DNA of 64,000 nucleotides from Dehalococcoidales bacterium (GCA_028716225.1 JAQUQE010000001.1:29407-93406), one strand, 5' to 3'. Shown: positions 50,530-60,287, counted from the stretch's first letter. Translations and numbers: made by a program. The notes: generated by a model not told the origin, from the sequence alone.

Positions 50530-51511
50530 ACTGCATACCTCCTCTCCGCTTCACTCTGAACCATGCTGCTATGTCATGAGCTATTCCGTAAAATCCACCG
50601 GGTCTGAAATAGACTATCGCCAGCGCCACCAGCGAGTAGGCCATAAACCGCCATGCCCCTTCCAGCAAGGTACGGGTGCTTTCGGTAAAGAAGGTGACGA
50701 AGTAGCCGCCGAAGATGGGCCCTATGATAGTACCCATACCACCGACGACCGTGGAAACGATTATATTGAGCAGGAAGACGTAGTCGAAAGCACCCCCAGG
50801 TGATATCGAACCCATGTAGTGGGTATAGAATACCCCCCCGATACCGGCGGTGACGGCGCTTAAAATAAAGGCGAACCTCTTAAACCGGTAGGTGCTTAGT
50901 CCGCTGCTCTCCACCACGTCTTCGTCCATGCGTATTGCCTTCAGAACATGGCCGACATCAGACCTGGCCACCAGCCACAGCCCGATAGCGATAGCGAACA
51001 TGATGCCGGTGGAAAGCCAGTAGTTGTTGACTGCCCCGGTGACCACGTAGGGTAGCGAGGTCAATCCGCGGTCACCGCCGGTCATAGCACCGGCGGCAAT
51101 CATGATTCGGCTCAGTATCATCAGAAAGGCCAGACTGATCAGGCTGAAGTAGGGCCCCCGAATTCGCATACTGGGCAGGAAGAATAACATGCCACCCCCT
51201 ACTGCCGCGGCTATTCCCAGCGGCATGGTTAGGTAGAGCGGTAGCACGATATGGGGGGGCTGAAATCCACCCTGATGGGATAACATGGCACTAACGTATC
51301 CGGCCAGGCCGATCAAAAAGGGATGACCGAAGCTGACATAGCCGGTGTATCCCGACATCATATCCCAGCTTATGGCAAAGATTGCCATGAAGTTGGCCAT
51401 AATACAAATCCTTAGGAAACTGGGCGGTACGATGAAGGGAAGCACCATCATTACCACTATGGCAATCAACCACCAGCGAAACGACTTGACTGAAGTTATC
51501 CAATTAACCAC
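50513..51511 (-). CDS. livM: Branched-chain amino-acid ABC transporter permease LivM
   Basis: A 332-residue membrane protein with about ten helices. AISWDMMSGYTGYVSFGHPF and the EAA-like loop VLKAIRMDEDVVESSGLSTY with FILSAVTAGIGGVFYTHYMG are LivM signatures. The end is basic. It pairs with LivH in the membrane. Confidence 0.92.
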   Translation of the reverse strand: MVNWITSVKSFRWWLIAIVVMMVLPFIVPPSFLRICIMANFMAIFAISWDMMSGYTGYVSFGHPFLIGLAGYVSAMLSHQGGFQPPHIVLPLYLTMPLGIAAAVGGGMLFFLPSMRIRGPYFSLISLAFLMILSRIMIAAGAMTGGDRGLTSLPYVVTGAVNNYWLSTGIMFAIAIGLWLVARSDVGHVLKAIRMDEDVVESSGLSTYRFKRFAFILSAVTAGIGGVFYTHYMGSISPGGAFDYVFLLNIIVSTVVGGMGTIIGPIFGGYFVTFFTESTRTLLEGAWRFMAYSLVALAIVYFRPGGFYGIAHDIAAWFRVKRRGGMQYDQVA

Positions 51512-51531
51512 TTTATATCTTCCCTTTGCGT

Positions 51532-52386
51532 TTACTTACCGAATAAGCCCTTAGGACGTACTACAAGTACGATAATCATGATTATCAGGGCAAATACTCC
51601 CCTTAACCTCTCGTCTATGGCCAGTGTGGTCGTAGTCTGCATATAGCCCACGATATGGGCGGCAACCAGGGTGCCTTCAATGCTGCCCAGACCTCCGATG
51701 ATCACGATGGCGAATGACATCACCATCGGCATATGCCACATGGCAGGAACCAGGTAAGTATAGCTGCCGAAGAATATTCCGGCAATTCCGGCCAGCCCTC
51801 CTGCCATCGTCCAGGTCAGCAGGTTGACCCGATCCGGGTTGATACCGGAAACAATCGCCCCTTTCCGGTCCATAGCCAGGGCACGCATCGCTCTGCCCAT
51901 ATGGGTCTTGCGAACGAAAAGGAGGACACCGCTGATGCAAACCCAGCTTACAACCAATGAAGCGATCATATTATTCGATACCGGTTGTCCCATCACCTGG
52001 GTTAAGCCTGATACGACTGGCCATACGTTCTTGGTTTCCATCCCCCAGATCAGTACCACAAGGTAATTTATTACCAGGGCTAGAATAAAGGTAGAGACAA
52101 ATACAATGGTAGGATTGTACAGATAGCGGCGTACCAGACCTACGTAGGTTGCCAGAGAGGCACCGGCACAGACAGCGATGGCAATTAACATCGATATCGG
52201 TTCCGGTATTCCCACTATCTGCAGACAGTGGAAATATACATAACCACCTAACATGACGTAGGCGGCATGGGCGAGATTGAGCACTCTGCCCACGCCGTAT
52301 ATCATAGTGAATCCCAGCGAAATCAGCGCATACAAACCGCTCAGGAGAGCACCATTGATTGCTATGGATTGCGCTAGAGCTAACAT
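51532..52386 (-). CDS. livH: Branched-chain amino-acid ABC transporter permease LivH
   Basis: A 284-residue membrane protein. GALLSGLYALISLGFTMIYG, RVLNLAHAAYVMLGGY, MRALAMDRKGAIVSGINPDR and IIGGLGSIEGTLVAAHIVG are typical of LivH. It is separated from the binding-protein gene by a strong hairpin and lies 20 bases before livM. Confidence 0.92.
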   Translation of the reverse strand: MLALAQSIAINGALLSGLYALISLGFTMIYGVGRVLNLAHAAYVMLGGYVYFHCLQIVGIPEPISMLIAIAVCAGASLATYVGLVRRYLYNPTIVFVSTFILALVINYLVVLIWGMETKNVWPVVSGLTQVMGQPVSNNMIASLVVSWVCISGVLLFVRKTHMGRAMRALAMDRKGAIVSGINPDRVNLLTWTMAGGLAGIAGIFFGSYTYLVPAMWHMPMVMSFAIVIIGGLGSIEGTLVAAHIVGYMQTTTTLAIDERLRGVFALIIMIIVLVVRPKGLFGK

Positions 52387-52423
52387 ATAATCTATCCTTA
52401 TTCTAAATTGATCTTATGTTCTA

Positions 52424-52468
52424 GAAAACGGGGAGGATGGGAGGTTTTTCCCCTTCCCCCCCGTTTTC
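52424..52468 (-). terminator. Strong intercistronic hairpin between livK and livH
   Basis: GAAAACGGGG (52424-52433) pairs perfectly with CCCCGTTTTC (52459-52468), and the helix continues inward with GG/CC and GGG/CCC blocks. As an attenuating or mRNA-stabilising hairpin it would give more binding protein than permease. Confidence 0.6.
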
Positions 52469-52509
52469 AACCAGATTACGGGAAACAGCAGTCTAAGACC
52501 GACCGTTGT

Positions 52510-53935
52510 CTAGCGAGCCCGCTTTGATTCAGGAATCCATTCCGGGAAGTAGAACTCACCGTTCTTCCAGCGGTAGGGGTGAATGACCTTCACCGTCTGA
52601 TCCGGGTACCACTGCATGACCATGCCGCCGGGGCGCCCGGCCTCACCGGTAGTGTCGAGTACCGAAGAGTGGGTGTAGGGGTGATCCGGTCCGTAGAACT
52701 TGTAGTTCTGCCAGAGGACATCATCCGGACCAGCGGGTTCAAAACCGCCTTCCTTATAGAGCTTGAGGTCGGTTTTCTCCATCTCGGCAACCCAATCGTC
52801 CAGCGGCTCGAAGCCACCGGCCCGTTCGGCAGCCGCTGCCATCATCATGACCCCCCAGTAGGCGTTAAAGCCGTCGAAGTGCGGGAATATCGGGCGGGTG
52901 GTGTATTTAGCGGCGTAGGCATCGAGGAACTTCTGGGTCGTGGGATCCCAATCCATACCCAGACACGGTGGCGGTGATGTGGAATTGAAACCACCGGCCA
53001 TACCACCCATGTCGTCCCAGAATTCCATGCTGGCAGCAGCGACATTAACACCGGAAATGGGATAGGGGATCTGCAGCTCAACATAAGCGGCACTGGGTGG
53101 AATACAGTTTACCGAGGCAATGTGGTAGATGAAATCAGGGTCATAATCTACTACCTTGGCGTAAACCGGGGCGAAATCAAAAGTTTCGATATCGTACATT
53201 ACCTCGCCGATAACCTCGATACCGGCGCCGGGGGCAATCTCATCGCGGATGTATTCGGCTACCCCACCGCCGTAGGCAGTATCTTCAAAGAACAGCACAC
53301 AGGTTTCCCAGCCCATGTCGCCATTCGGTCCCAGAACGTCATTGGCGTAGGCAACGTACTCGGCACCCTGATCATAGTCATTCATGTGGTCCATGAAATA
53401 ACACTTGTACTTGTCATATTCGTCGTGTACCTGCTCGATAGCCCTGATCGCCGAGGCCCATGTCTCCATGATGGGAACCTGGTACTCAGCAAGACGCGGG
53501 AACCAGCCCAGGCTGACGTCATCGATACAACCGGAAACCATGAAATCAACACCGATATCCTCGTTGAGGTATTCCAAGGCCTTGATACCTTACGGTAATG
53601 CTTTCCGCGGAATCAGCCGAATAAAACTCAATCTGCCGCCCCAGGATGCCACCGTTGGCATTCAGCTCTTCAACGGCTACCTCGGTTCCTCTCAGGGCAC
53701 TCCGGCCGACGTCGGTGTCGAAAGCGCCGATGTAGCCACATTTCCAGGGCTCTGCTGGTTCTGGAGTTGGTTCAGGGGTCGGTTCAGGTTCAGAAGTCGG
53801 TCCTGGTGTTGGAGTCGGTTCTGGAGTTGGAGTCGGTGTCGGGGTAGTACAGCTGGTCATTAAGGGTATACTTAGTGACAGTACTGTCACTAAACCGAAA
53901 CCAATAATTGTCTTTAGTAACCCACTTTTCTTCAC
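52510..53935 (-). pseudogene. ABC transporter substrate-binding lipoprotein (LivK-like), frameshifted
   Basis: The gene starts at a GTG (53935) with a perfect AGGAGGAG site. The signal peptide ends in a lipobox (MTSCTTP, Cys29), followed by a Pro/Thr/Glu linker of about 30 residues and the start of a periplasmic-binding fold (CGYIGAFDTDVGRSALRGTE, VEELNANGGILGR). At 53585-53597 the frame shifts: SADSAESIT continues in another frame as GIKALEYLNEDIGVDFMVSG and runs 350 residues to 52510. The two parts would make one full-length binding protein of about 470 residues. Perfect expression signals suggest a sequence error or recent mutation. The ligand may be an amino acid, amide or other small acid. 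Confidence 0.8.
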
Positions 53936-54168
53936 TAAATCTCCTCCTTACCTGGCAAGATCTTGTTCTTGAAACATCGGGTTTATCACTCTGGCCTAGG
54001 CGGGGCTCTATACCTATGCTCACCTCCTATATTTTGTATTGTTTCCTATTAACAAAGTGAAGTACAAATGACACCGGAATATATATCGTTATCTATTTCG
54101 TTAGTAGTACTTCTTTATGTTCTTTATACTACTACATATATACTACTATATAGCTACTTCGTTATACT

Positions 54169-54196
54169 ATTACACCATTATACTATAACCTGTCAA
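54169..54196 (-). promoter_or_regulatory. Candidate liv operon promoter and AT-rich leader
   Basis: Minus strand: TTGACA (54191-54196), a 16-base spacer, TGTAAT (54169-54174). The leader 53936-54168 is AT-rich with repeated tactacta elements and carries the 13-mer at 54148-54160 that also occurs at 55657-55669. Confidence 0.45.
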
Positions 54197-54221
54197 GTGC
54201 TTGAGGTGTGGGATACTAATT

Positions 54222-54890
54222 TTAATTTGAAGGAATAGGAATAACAGCGGTTATTCCGGTCCCTTTACCGGCCTCCGATTCTACGGAAAAAGTGCCGCTA
54301 ACCATATTTATCCGATCACGTATACCCAACAGACCCAGTTTACCGGCATTTGCATAGTTTTCCAGCGTTTCATCCGGCGCGAACCCGCATCCGTTATCGT
54401 TGATATCCAGGGTAACCTTACGGTGGCCAAAATCAAATCCGATGATAACCTCCGTCGCCCCGGCGTACTTTCTGATGTTACGAAGTGCCTCCTGGCTAAC
54501 CCGAAAAAGCACCAGTTCAATCTCGGATGGCAGGCGCCGGTGACAGCCCAAGATTTCCAGACGACAATCCAGCTTCTCATCTCTATTTATCTCTTCAACC
54601 AGCAACTCCAGTGACGGCATCAGACCCAACGAATCCAGTAGACCGGGACGCAGCTCGGAACAGAAACGTCGTATTCCACCCATCACTTGGTTAACCGCGC
54701 TCTGAAGCGACCTTAGCCTTCGGGTATCTTCTGCCGATAACCGGTCATTCCCCGCGATTATCTCCTCGATGTTGGTAATGATAGTGAATAAATCCTGAAT
54801 TGTCTCATCATGCAGTTCGCAGGCAATTCGCTTTCGCTCCGCTTCCTGTGCCCGGGTAATCTCGGTAATATATGACTGTGCCGTTGACAT
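54222..54890 (-). CDS. NarL-family histidine kinase without sensor domain
   Basis: A 222-residue protein that consists of only a HisKA_3 domain (RKRIACELHDETIQDLFTII, His27) and an HATPase domain (FRVSQEALRNIRKYAGATEV, DINDNGCGF, GKLGLLGIRDRI). There is no transmembrane or PAS segment, so the signal must come from a partner or the short N-terminal helix. It follows the LuxR-type regulator by 67 bases and would phosphorylate it. Confidence 0.88.
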   Translation of the reverse strand: MSTAQSYITEITRAQEAERKRIACELHDETIQDLFTIITNIEEIIAGNDRLSAEDTRRLRSLQSAVNQVMGGIRRFCSELRPGLLDSLGLMPSLELLVEEINRDEKLDCRLEILGCHRRLPSEIELVLFRVSQEALRNIRKYAGATEVIIGFDFGHRKVTLDINDNGCGFAPDETLENYANAGKLGLLGIRDRINMVSGTFSVESEAGKGTGITAVIPIPSN

Positions 54891-54957
54891 ATTATCAATC
54901 CGCCCGAAAAGAATATGAGAGGGCTGGATAGTATTTGCTTGTCCTTAACCGGTTATG

Positions 54958-55623
54958 CTATTCGCAACCGGGCTCGTTCAAACTGTCCCAGCCCCTCTTC
55001 AAGGCATACAGCATCGCTTCCACCCGCGATTGAACTCCCAGCTTCTTGAAAATATTGGCGAGGTGTGTGCCGACCGTCTGCTCACTGATATGAAGTTCCG
55101 AGGCGATTTCCTTATTGCTCATCCCTTTGATAACCAGCTTCAGTATCTGTAGCTCGCGACTGCGCAATTCGTTCGAGTCTTGTCCCTTCTTACCCTTGCT
55201 GATAGCCATTCTACGCATAATCTCACCCGCTTTGCGGTCGAATACGTTGGTTCCGCCGTAAACCGTACGAATAGCGTTGACCAGCCTGCGGGGGAGCAGG
55301 TCACTCTTGAGCAGGTATCCGCTGGCCCCGGCCTCGACACAAGCACGCACGTAGTGGTCATAATCGTAGGCACTGAGTATGATAACCGCCGTGTTGGGAC
55401 AGGCTGCTTTAATCGCTTTGGTAGCTTCGATGCCATTCATGACCGGCATAGCGACGTCAATCAAGGCTACATCGGGCAGCTTCTTACGGGCAAGCTCAAT
55501 AGCCCTCTCACCATTCTTGGCCATCGCCACGCATTCAATATCAGCTTCTTTCTCTAAGATGCGGCGCAACCCCTGTTGAGCCAGGAGATGGTCATCCGCT
55601 ATCAGTACTTTAATCTTTTCCAT
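54958..55623 (-). CDS. NarL/LuxR-type response regulator
   Basis: A 221-residue protein from the ATG at 55623 (a TTG seven codons upstream is possible). The receiver has VLIADDHLLAQQG, the phosphoacceptor in DVALIDVAMPVMNG and YLLKSDLL; the C-terminal LuxR helix-turn-helix is LRSRELQILKLVIKGMSNKE then IASELHISEQTVGTHLANIF. It should bind DNA after phosphorylation. The adjacent liv operon is a natural target, and the two promoter regions share a motif. Confidence 0.9.
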   Translation of the reverse strand: MEKIKVLIADDHLLAQQGLRRILEKEADIECVAMAKNGERAIELARKKLPDVALIDVAMPVMNGIEATKAIKAACPNTAVIILSAYDYDHYVRACVEAGASGYLLKSDLLPRRLVNAIRTVYGGTNVFDRKAGEIMRRMAISKGKKGQDSNELRSRELQILKLVIKGMSNKEIASELHISEQTVGTHLANIFKKLGVQSRVEAMLYALKRGWDSLNEPGCE

Positions 55624-55655
55624 AACTAATCCCGGGGAAAGCAATAAGCTAGCTA

Positions 55656-55684
55656 AATATAGCTACTTCCTGCTATTCTGTCAA
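55656..55684 (-). promoter_or_regulatory. Consensus promoter of the two-component operon
   Basis: Minus strand: TTGACA (55679-55684), exactly 17 bases, TATATT (55656-55661). The -10 region overlaps the 13-mer gaagtagctatat (55657-55669) that is shared with the liv leader, so a regulator bound there would touch the promoter. Confidence 0.6.
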
Positions 55685-55905
55685 GCGGTTGCTAATCACC
55701 ATATTATAGTAATGATATATAACTGATTAGCCTTATTATTTCATAGGTGTATTCATTATACTGGCGTTTTTCCACGGGAAATGTTAACCTTGGGTGTCTG
55801 TTATAAATATATTACGGTTGTTATTCACTGCCACCGCAGCACTGCTCCGTTCAAGCGAGCTCCCCGGGTAGCTTTTCCGGCTTTTACGATTACAGAAACT
55901 ATGGT

Positions 55906-56484
55906 GTGATGATGTACAGGAGTTATCAAAGATCCCGTCTCAATCCGGTTTGGATCTTAATAGGAATAAACGTACTGCTTTTTATCGTTACCCTGACAAC
56001 CCCGAGGATTGTTCTATTCCTCGGGTTAATACCGGTTGATTTAGCATCAAGACCGTGGACATTACTGACCTCTCTTTTCCTCCACGGCGGTATAGGACAT
56101 ATTCTGGGTAATATGATTACCCTCTACTTCTTCGGCAGAGCTCTGCGCACACTGGTCGGAGACAAGAGATTTCTCATCGTTTACTTACTGGGTGGGATAC
56201 TGGGAAGTATTTTCTATGTATTGCTGGCGCCGCCCCTATCCATCTGTATCGGTGCTTCGGGAGCTGTCTTTGCCGTCGGAGGCGTACTGGCTGTAATGAG
56301 ACCAAAGCTTAGGGTACTCGTTTTTCCCATCCCGGTTCCGGTGCCACTCTGGGCAGCAGTTATCGGCGGTTTTGTGATAATATCCTTTTTCCCGAATGTG
56401 GCATGGCAATCCCACCTCGGGGGGCTGGTCTTCGGTCTGGTAGCGGGCTACTTCTTGCGCCGGCAAGAAGGGTTCTATCGTTAA
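55906..56484 (+). CDS. Rhomboid family intramembrane serine protease
   Basis: A 192-residue membrane protein with six helices. The catalytic Ser118 is in IGASGAVFAVGG and His170 in WQSHLGGLVFGLVAG; the first-loop motif and HGGIGHILGNM block are typical. It cleaves transmembrane substrates within the membrane; targets are unknown. Any of three adjacent start codons (GTG, ATG, ATG) could be used. Confidence 0.92.
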   Translation: MMMYRSYQRSRLNPVWILIGINVLLFIVTLTTPRIVLFLGLIPVDLASRPWTLLTSLFLHGGIGHILGNMITLYFFGRALRTLVGDKRFLIVYLLGGILGSIFYVLLAPPLSICIGASGAVFAVGGVLAVMRPKLRVLVFPIPVPVPLWAAVIGGFVIISFFPNVAWQSHLGGLVFGLVAGYFLRRQEGFYR

Positions 56485-56512
56485 TTGCGGGAAAATAAAG
56501 CTGATGTAACAC

Positions 56513-57196
56513 TTACTCCAGCAAAGCTTCCCTGCCGCCGATTTCCTGCTTCAGATACCACATCTGGATAGCCTCAACAACCTCGTTGGTGGCATCACAA
56601 ACCCTGAGCAGCTTGAAGTCGTCCTCAGAGATAAACCCTCTGGCCAGGGCAGAAACCCGCAGCCATTCCAGAAACCCCTTCCAGTAGTCGCTATTAAAGA
56701 GTATTACCGGGAACGGCTTTATCTTATGAGTCTGCATCATAGTCAGCACCTCGGTTAACTCGTCAAGCGTGCCCAATCCACCGGGCATGATGACAAAGGC
56801 GGTAGCATACTTGACCAGCATCACCTTGCGGGCGAAAAAGTGATTGAATGTGATTGACTTGGTCGTATAGGCATTACAGCGCTGTTCTTCGGGTAGCTCG
56901 ATATTCAAACCCACTGAGGCCACTCCCGCCTTAAGGGCTCCCTTGTTGGCTGCCTCCATCACACCGGGACCACCACCGGTAATGATAGAGAAACCTATCT
57001 GTCCCAGGCAATAGGCTATCTCCTCCGTTTCTGCGTAAAGTTCATCCTCCGGATTGAGCCGGGCCGAACCGTATATCGTTACCGCCGGCTCGATGCCGGC
57101 AAGCTTGTCAAAGCCTTCTACCAGTTCCCCGATAATGCGGAACATCCGCCAGCAATCTTCCTTGGCCAGGTCATCTATCTCATATCCGTGTGTCAT
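56513..57196 (-). CDS. LOG-family protein (TIGR00730 type)
   Basis: 227 residues from the ATG at 57196, which has GGGAGGAG upstream. The Rossmann-like core has TIYGSARLNPEDELY, IITGGGPGVMEAANKGA and the family motif VIMPGGLGTLDELTEVLT (PGGxGTxxE). Members hydrolyse nucleoside 5'-monophosphates to base and ribose phosphate (LOG/PpnN); the old name lysine decarboxylase is wrong. It converges on the rhomboid gene. Confidence 0.9.
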   Translation of the reverse strand: MTHGYEIDDLAKEDCWRMFRIIGELVEGFDKLAGIEPAVTIYGSARLNPEDELYAETEEIAYCLGQIGFSIITGGGPGVMEAANKGALKAGVASVGLNIELPEEQRCNAYTTKSITFNHFFARKVMLVKYATAFVIMPGGLGTLDELTEVLTMMQTHKIKPFPVILFNSDYWKGFLEWLRVSALARGFISEDDFKLLRVCDATNEVVEAIQMWYLKQEIGGREALLE

Positions 57197-57366
57197 ATTC
57201 TCCTCCCGGAAGACAAATAATACCATACTAGAGACAAGTTGTATATCACAACAGCTTCGGTCTGCTCCGGAGTTGCGTCTAAGGTATCTTGTTGCTACAA
57301 TTATTACATATTTCAAGACACTACCATATTCTTACCAGGCGAAAGAAAGTGGCATCGGGGTTAACT

Positions 57367-58629
57367 GTGATTAAAGCGAGTGGAACTCTGGCGGAAAAGA
57401 TATTAAGTGATAAGTCGGGTGGTCAAGCCGGGGCGGGAGATATCGTTATCGCTCAGGTCGACCTGGTTTTTGTGCAGGACACTACCGGTCCCTTGACGGT
57501 GCGGCAGTTTCAGGCCGCCGGCTTTAAGCGTCCGGTTTCTTCAATAAAGGCCGCCCTTTTTCTGGACCATGCTGCTCCCAGTCCGAACCGCGAACTTGCT
57601 GACGACCACAGTTTCCTGCGTGGATTTGCCCGGCAGACCGGTTGTTTTCTCTTTGATGTTGGCGACGGCGTCTGTCATCAAATAGTTGCGGAGTCTCTTG
57701 CCCGTCCCGGTGATTTGATTCTCGGTACCGATTCTCATACGGTGACTGCCGGGGGTCTGGGGGCTTTTGCCTGCGGCATGGGATCTACAGATGGAGCGAT
57801 TGCTCTTGGCCTGGGTAAAACCTGGCTCCGCGTACCGGAAAGCATCAGCGTGAGACTTTCGGGCAGGTTCCCTGTCGGTGTCTATGCCAAGGACCTGATC
57901 ATCTATCTGATCGGGCGGATCGGTGCTGATGGTGCCACCTACCGGGCACTGGAGTTCGGCGGCGATACGGTGAGCGTTATGAGCGTTCCAGAGCGCCTTA
58001 CTGTGTCCAATATGGCGGTGGAGGCCGGAGCCAAGGTGGGGCTTTTCCCGGCCGATGAAATGACGCGGGACTACCTGGCAGCACAGGGGCGTGTTAGCGA
58101 CTACCGACCTCTGTCGCCTGACCAGTCTGCCATCTATGAGGATACTATTGAGATTAATGTCACTGAGCTTGAGCCGATGGTGTCCAAACCTCACACTGTG
58201 GATAACACAGCTCCGGCTGGAGAACTTCGGGGCACCGAGATTCAGCAGGTGGTTATTGGTACCTGCACCAACGGCCGTCTCGATGACCTGGCAGTCGCAG
58301 CTAATATTATGCAGGGTAAGCGGCGTTGTTCCCGAACCCGTCTAGTAGTTGCCCCGGCATCACGAGGAGTATTACAGGCAGCAGTGGCAGCGGGATATAT
58401 CCAGACCCTGCTTGAAGCCGGAGCTGTTATTCTGCCGCCGGGTTGCGGACCATGCCTCGGCCTGCATCAGGGAGTGCTGGGTGCCGGGGAAAACTGCCTA
58501 ACTACCGCTAATCGTAATTTTAAGGGTAGAATGGGTAACCCGGATGCTTTCATCTATTTAGGTAGTCCGGCTACTGCTGCTGCTACCGCGCTCAGGGGAG
58601 AAATTGCCGACCCCAGGGAGTTTCTGTAA
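57367..58629 (+). CDS. Aconitase/homoaconitase-type hydratase, large subunit
   Basis: About 420 residues from the GTG at 57367 (VIKASGTLAEKIL is the family N-terminus). Cluster cysteines lie in VIGTCTNGRLDDL and LPPGCGPCLGLHQG; other blocks are LFLDHAAPSPN, GTDSHTVTAGGLGAFACGMG and GRMGNPDAFIYLGSP. It is LeuC-like in size and works with the separate small subunit encoded 40 bases downstream. The neighbouring dehydrogenase and citrate-synthase-like gene suggest it isomerises citrate to isocitrate rather than isopropylmalate. Confidence 0.85.
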   Translation: MIKASGTLAEKILSDKSGGQAGAGDIVIAQVDLVFVQDTTGPLTVRQFQAAGFKRPVSSIKAALFLDHAAPSPNRELADDHSFLRGFARQTGCFLFDVGDGVCHQIVAESLARPGDLILGTDSHTVTAGGLGAFACGMGSTDGAIALGLGKTWLRVPESISVRLSGRFPVGVYAKDLIIYLIGRIGADGATYRALEFGGDTVSVMSVPERLTVSNMAVEAGAKVGLFPADEMTRDYLAAQGRVSDYRPLSPDQSAIYEDTIEINVTELEPMVSKPHTVDNTAPAGELRGTEIQQVVIGTCTNGRLDDLAVAANIMQGKRRCSRTRLVVAPASRGVLQAAVAAGYIQTLLEAGAVILPPGCGPCLGLHQGVLGAGENCLTTANRNFKGRMGNPDAFIYLGSPATAAATALRGEIADPREFL

Positions 58630-58669
58630 TTAGAACCTGCGGGCGAGCGTAGAAAGGAGAACCTTAGAA

Positions 58670-59176
58670 TTGATCACGGGCTGTGCTTTTAAATTTGGCT
58701 CGGGTATCTCGACCGATCAGATTATACCGGGTCGATTTGCTTACCTGAGGAGTAATCTGCCCGAGCTGGCCAAACATGCCATGGAAGATGCCGACCCTAC
58801 CTTCGTCAGCAGGGTAAAGGAGGGGGATTTCATCGTTGCCGGTAGTAATTTCGGGCTTGGTTCCAGCCGTGAGCACGCCCCGCTGGTTATAAAGATGGCC
58901 GGGGTACGGGCAGTACTGGCCAAATCGGTAGCCCGGATATTCTTCCGAAATGCGATTAACCTGGGACTCCCCGTCTTATTATGCGATACCGACAGCATTA
59001 ACGAAGGTGATCAATTAGAGATAGACCTTCAAGAGGGTACTATTAGAGATATCACCAATGACAGGCGGCTTACCTTTGCTAAAATTCCCGGGATAATGCT
59101 CCAGATCCTTAACGAAGGCGGGCTGCTGCCTTACCTTAGTAAATATGGCGATTTCAGATTGCCGTCGGTTAGGTAA
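58670..59176 (+). CDS. Aconitase/homoaconitase-type hydratase, small subunit
   Basis: A 168-residue swivel domain from a TTG with AAAGGAGA upstream. [20 protein letters not shown] and [20 protein letters not shown] (GSSREHA) are the key blocks. The specificity loop reads YLRS; published work on LeuD-like subunits ties YLRT-type loops to longer tricarboxylates and YLVY-type loops to isopropylmalate, so this variant fits a tricarboxylate substrate. Partner of the gene upstream. Confidence 0.87.
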   Translation: MITGCAFKFGSGISTDQIIPGRFAYLRSNLPELAKHAMEDADPTFVSRVKEGDFIVAGSNFGLGSSREHAPLVIKMAGVRAVLAKSVARIFFRNAINLGLPVLLCDTDSINEGDQLEIDLQEGTIRDITNDRRLTFAKIPGIMLQILNEGGLLPYLSKYGDFRLPSVR

Positions 59177-59210
59177 CTCTACTGAAAAAAATGAGGAGAG
59201 ACAGTTTCTG

Positions 59211-60287
59211 ATGGCTTACCGGATTACTCTTATTCCAGGTGACGGCGTAGGACCTGAGATTACCGAGGCTACGGTGAAAGCCCTGGAAGCTACCGGCATC
59301 GCCTTTAACTGGGATGTGGTTTGTGTCGGGGCTGCCGCCCAGGATAAACTGGGTACCGTGCTTCCCGAATCGGTGCTGGAGTCGATTAGGGAGAACAGAG
59401 TGGCCCTTAAGGGACCAGTTACCACACCAGTCGGTTCCGGTTTTCGCAGCGTCAATGTCGCTCTGCGTAAGAGTCTGGACCTTTATGTCTGTCTGCGTCC
59501 ATGCAAGTCCTATGCCGGTGCACCGACACGTTATGATAACATCGACATTGTCGTGGTGCGAGAGAATATAGAAGACCTCTACAGCGGCATCGAATTTGAA
59601 AAAGGGACCCCTGAGGCAGCCAGGTTGATAGAGCTTATCGCGGAAACTAAATTCGAGCAGGTTAGAGCGGACTCGGGTTTCAGCATCAAGGTGATTTCCG
59701 AGATGCGCAGCCGGCGTATTGTTCGCTTTGCCTTCGAATATGCTCGAAGCAATCATCGTAAAAGGGTCACCGCGGTACATAAGGCCAACATCATGAAGTT
59801 CTCCGACGGGTTATTTCTCGCTGCGGCCCGGGAGGTCGCCCGAGAGTACCCCGATATTGATTTTGAGGACAGGATCGTGGACAACATGAATATGCAGCTG
59901 GTGCAGAAGCCACACGAATTTGACATACTGGTCGCCCCTAATCTTTACGGCGATCTGCTCTCCGACCTCTGTGCCGGACTGGTGGGAGGACTGGGGCTGG
60001 CCCCCGGAGCTAACCTGGGTGATGAGATAGCCCTGTTCGAACCGACGCACGGCAGTGCCCCCGGGTATGCCGGGTTAAATAAAGTCAATCCCATGGCCAT
60101 GATGCTTTCCGGTGTGATGATGCTTCGCTATCTGGGGGAAGTGGAGGCTGCCGGCAGGCTGGAAAGGGCAATAGCCGGAGTGATCGCCGAGGGTAAGAGC
60201 GTTACCTATGATTTGAAAAGGCGCCTTCCGGGTACCGCGGTCGGTACCGCACAGGTGGCTGATGCCGTAGTGGAAAAACTCAGATAA
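59211..60287 (+). CDS. NAD-type isocitrate dehydrogenase family protein
   Basis: 358 residues from the ATG at 59211. The family blocks are IPGDGVGPEITEATVKALEA, VVRENIEDLYSGIEFE, HKANIMKFSDGLF, NMNMQLVQKPHEFDILV, NLYGDLLSDLCAGLVGGLG and EPTHGSAPGYAG. The substrate loop SVNVALRKSLDLYVCLRPCK has the Ser-x-Asn-x-x-Leu-Arg pattern of isocitrate dehydrogenases rather than that of isopropylmalate dehydrogenases. It would decarboxylate isocitrate to 2-oxoglutarate. Confidence 0.88.
   Translation: MAYRITLIPGDGVGPEITEATVKALEATGIAFNWDVVCVGAAAQDKLGTVLPESVLESIRENRVALKGPVTTPVGSGFRSVNVALRKSLDLYVCLRPCKSYAGAPTRYDNIDIVVVRENIEDLYSGIEFEKGTPEAARLIELIAETKFEQVRADSGFSIKVISEMRSRRIVRFAFEYARSNHRKRVTAVHKANIMKFSDGLFLAAAREVAREYPDIDFEDRIVDNMNMQLVQKPHEFDILVAPNLYGDLLSDLCAGLVGGLGLAPGANLGDEIALFEPTHGSAPGYAGLNKVNPMAMMLSGVMMLRYLGEVEAAGRLERAIAGVIAEGKSVTYDLKRRLPGTAVGTAQVADAVVEKLR

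Noticed and set aside
53760..53865. Tandem repeat that might be a CRISPR or VNTR array
   Set aside because: It is an in-frame Pro/Thr/Glu linker of a lipoprotein; there are no unique spacers.
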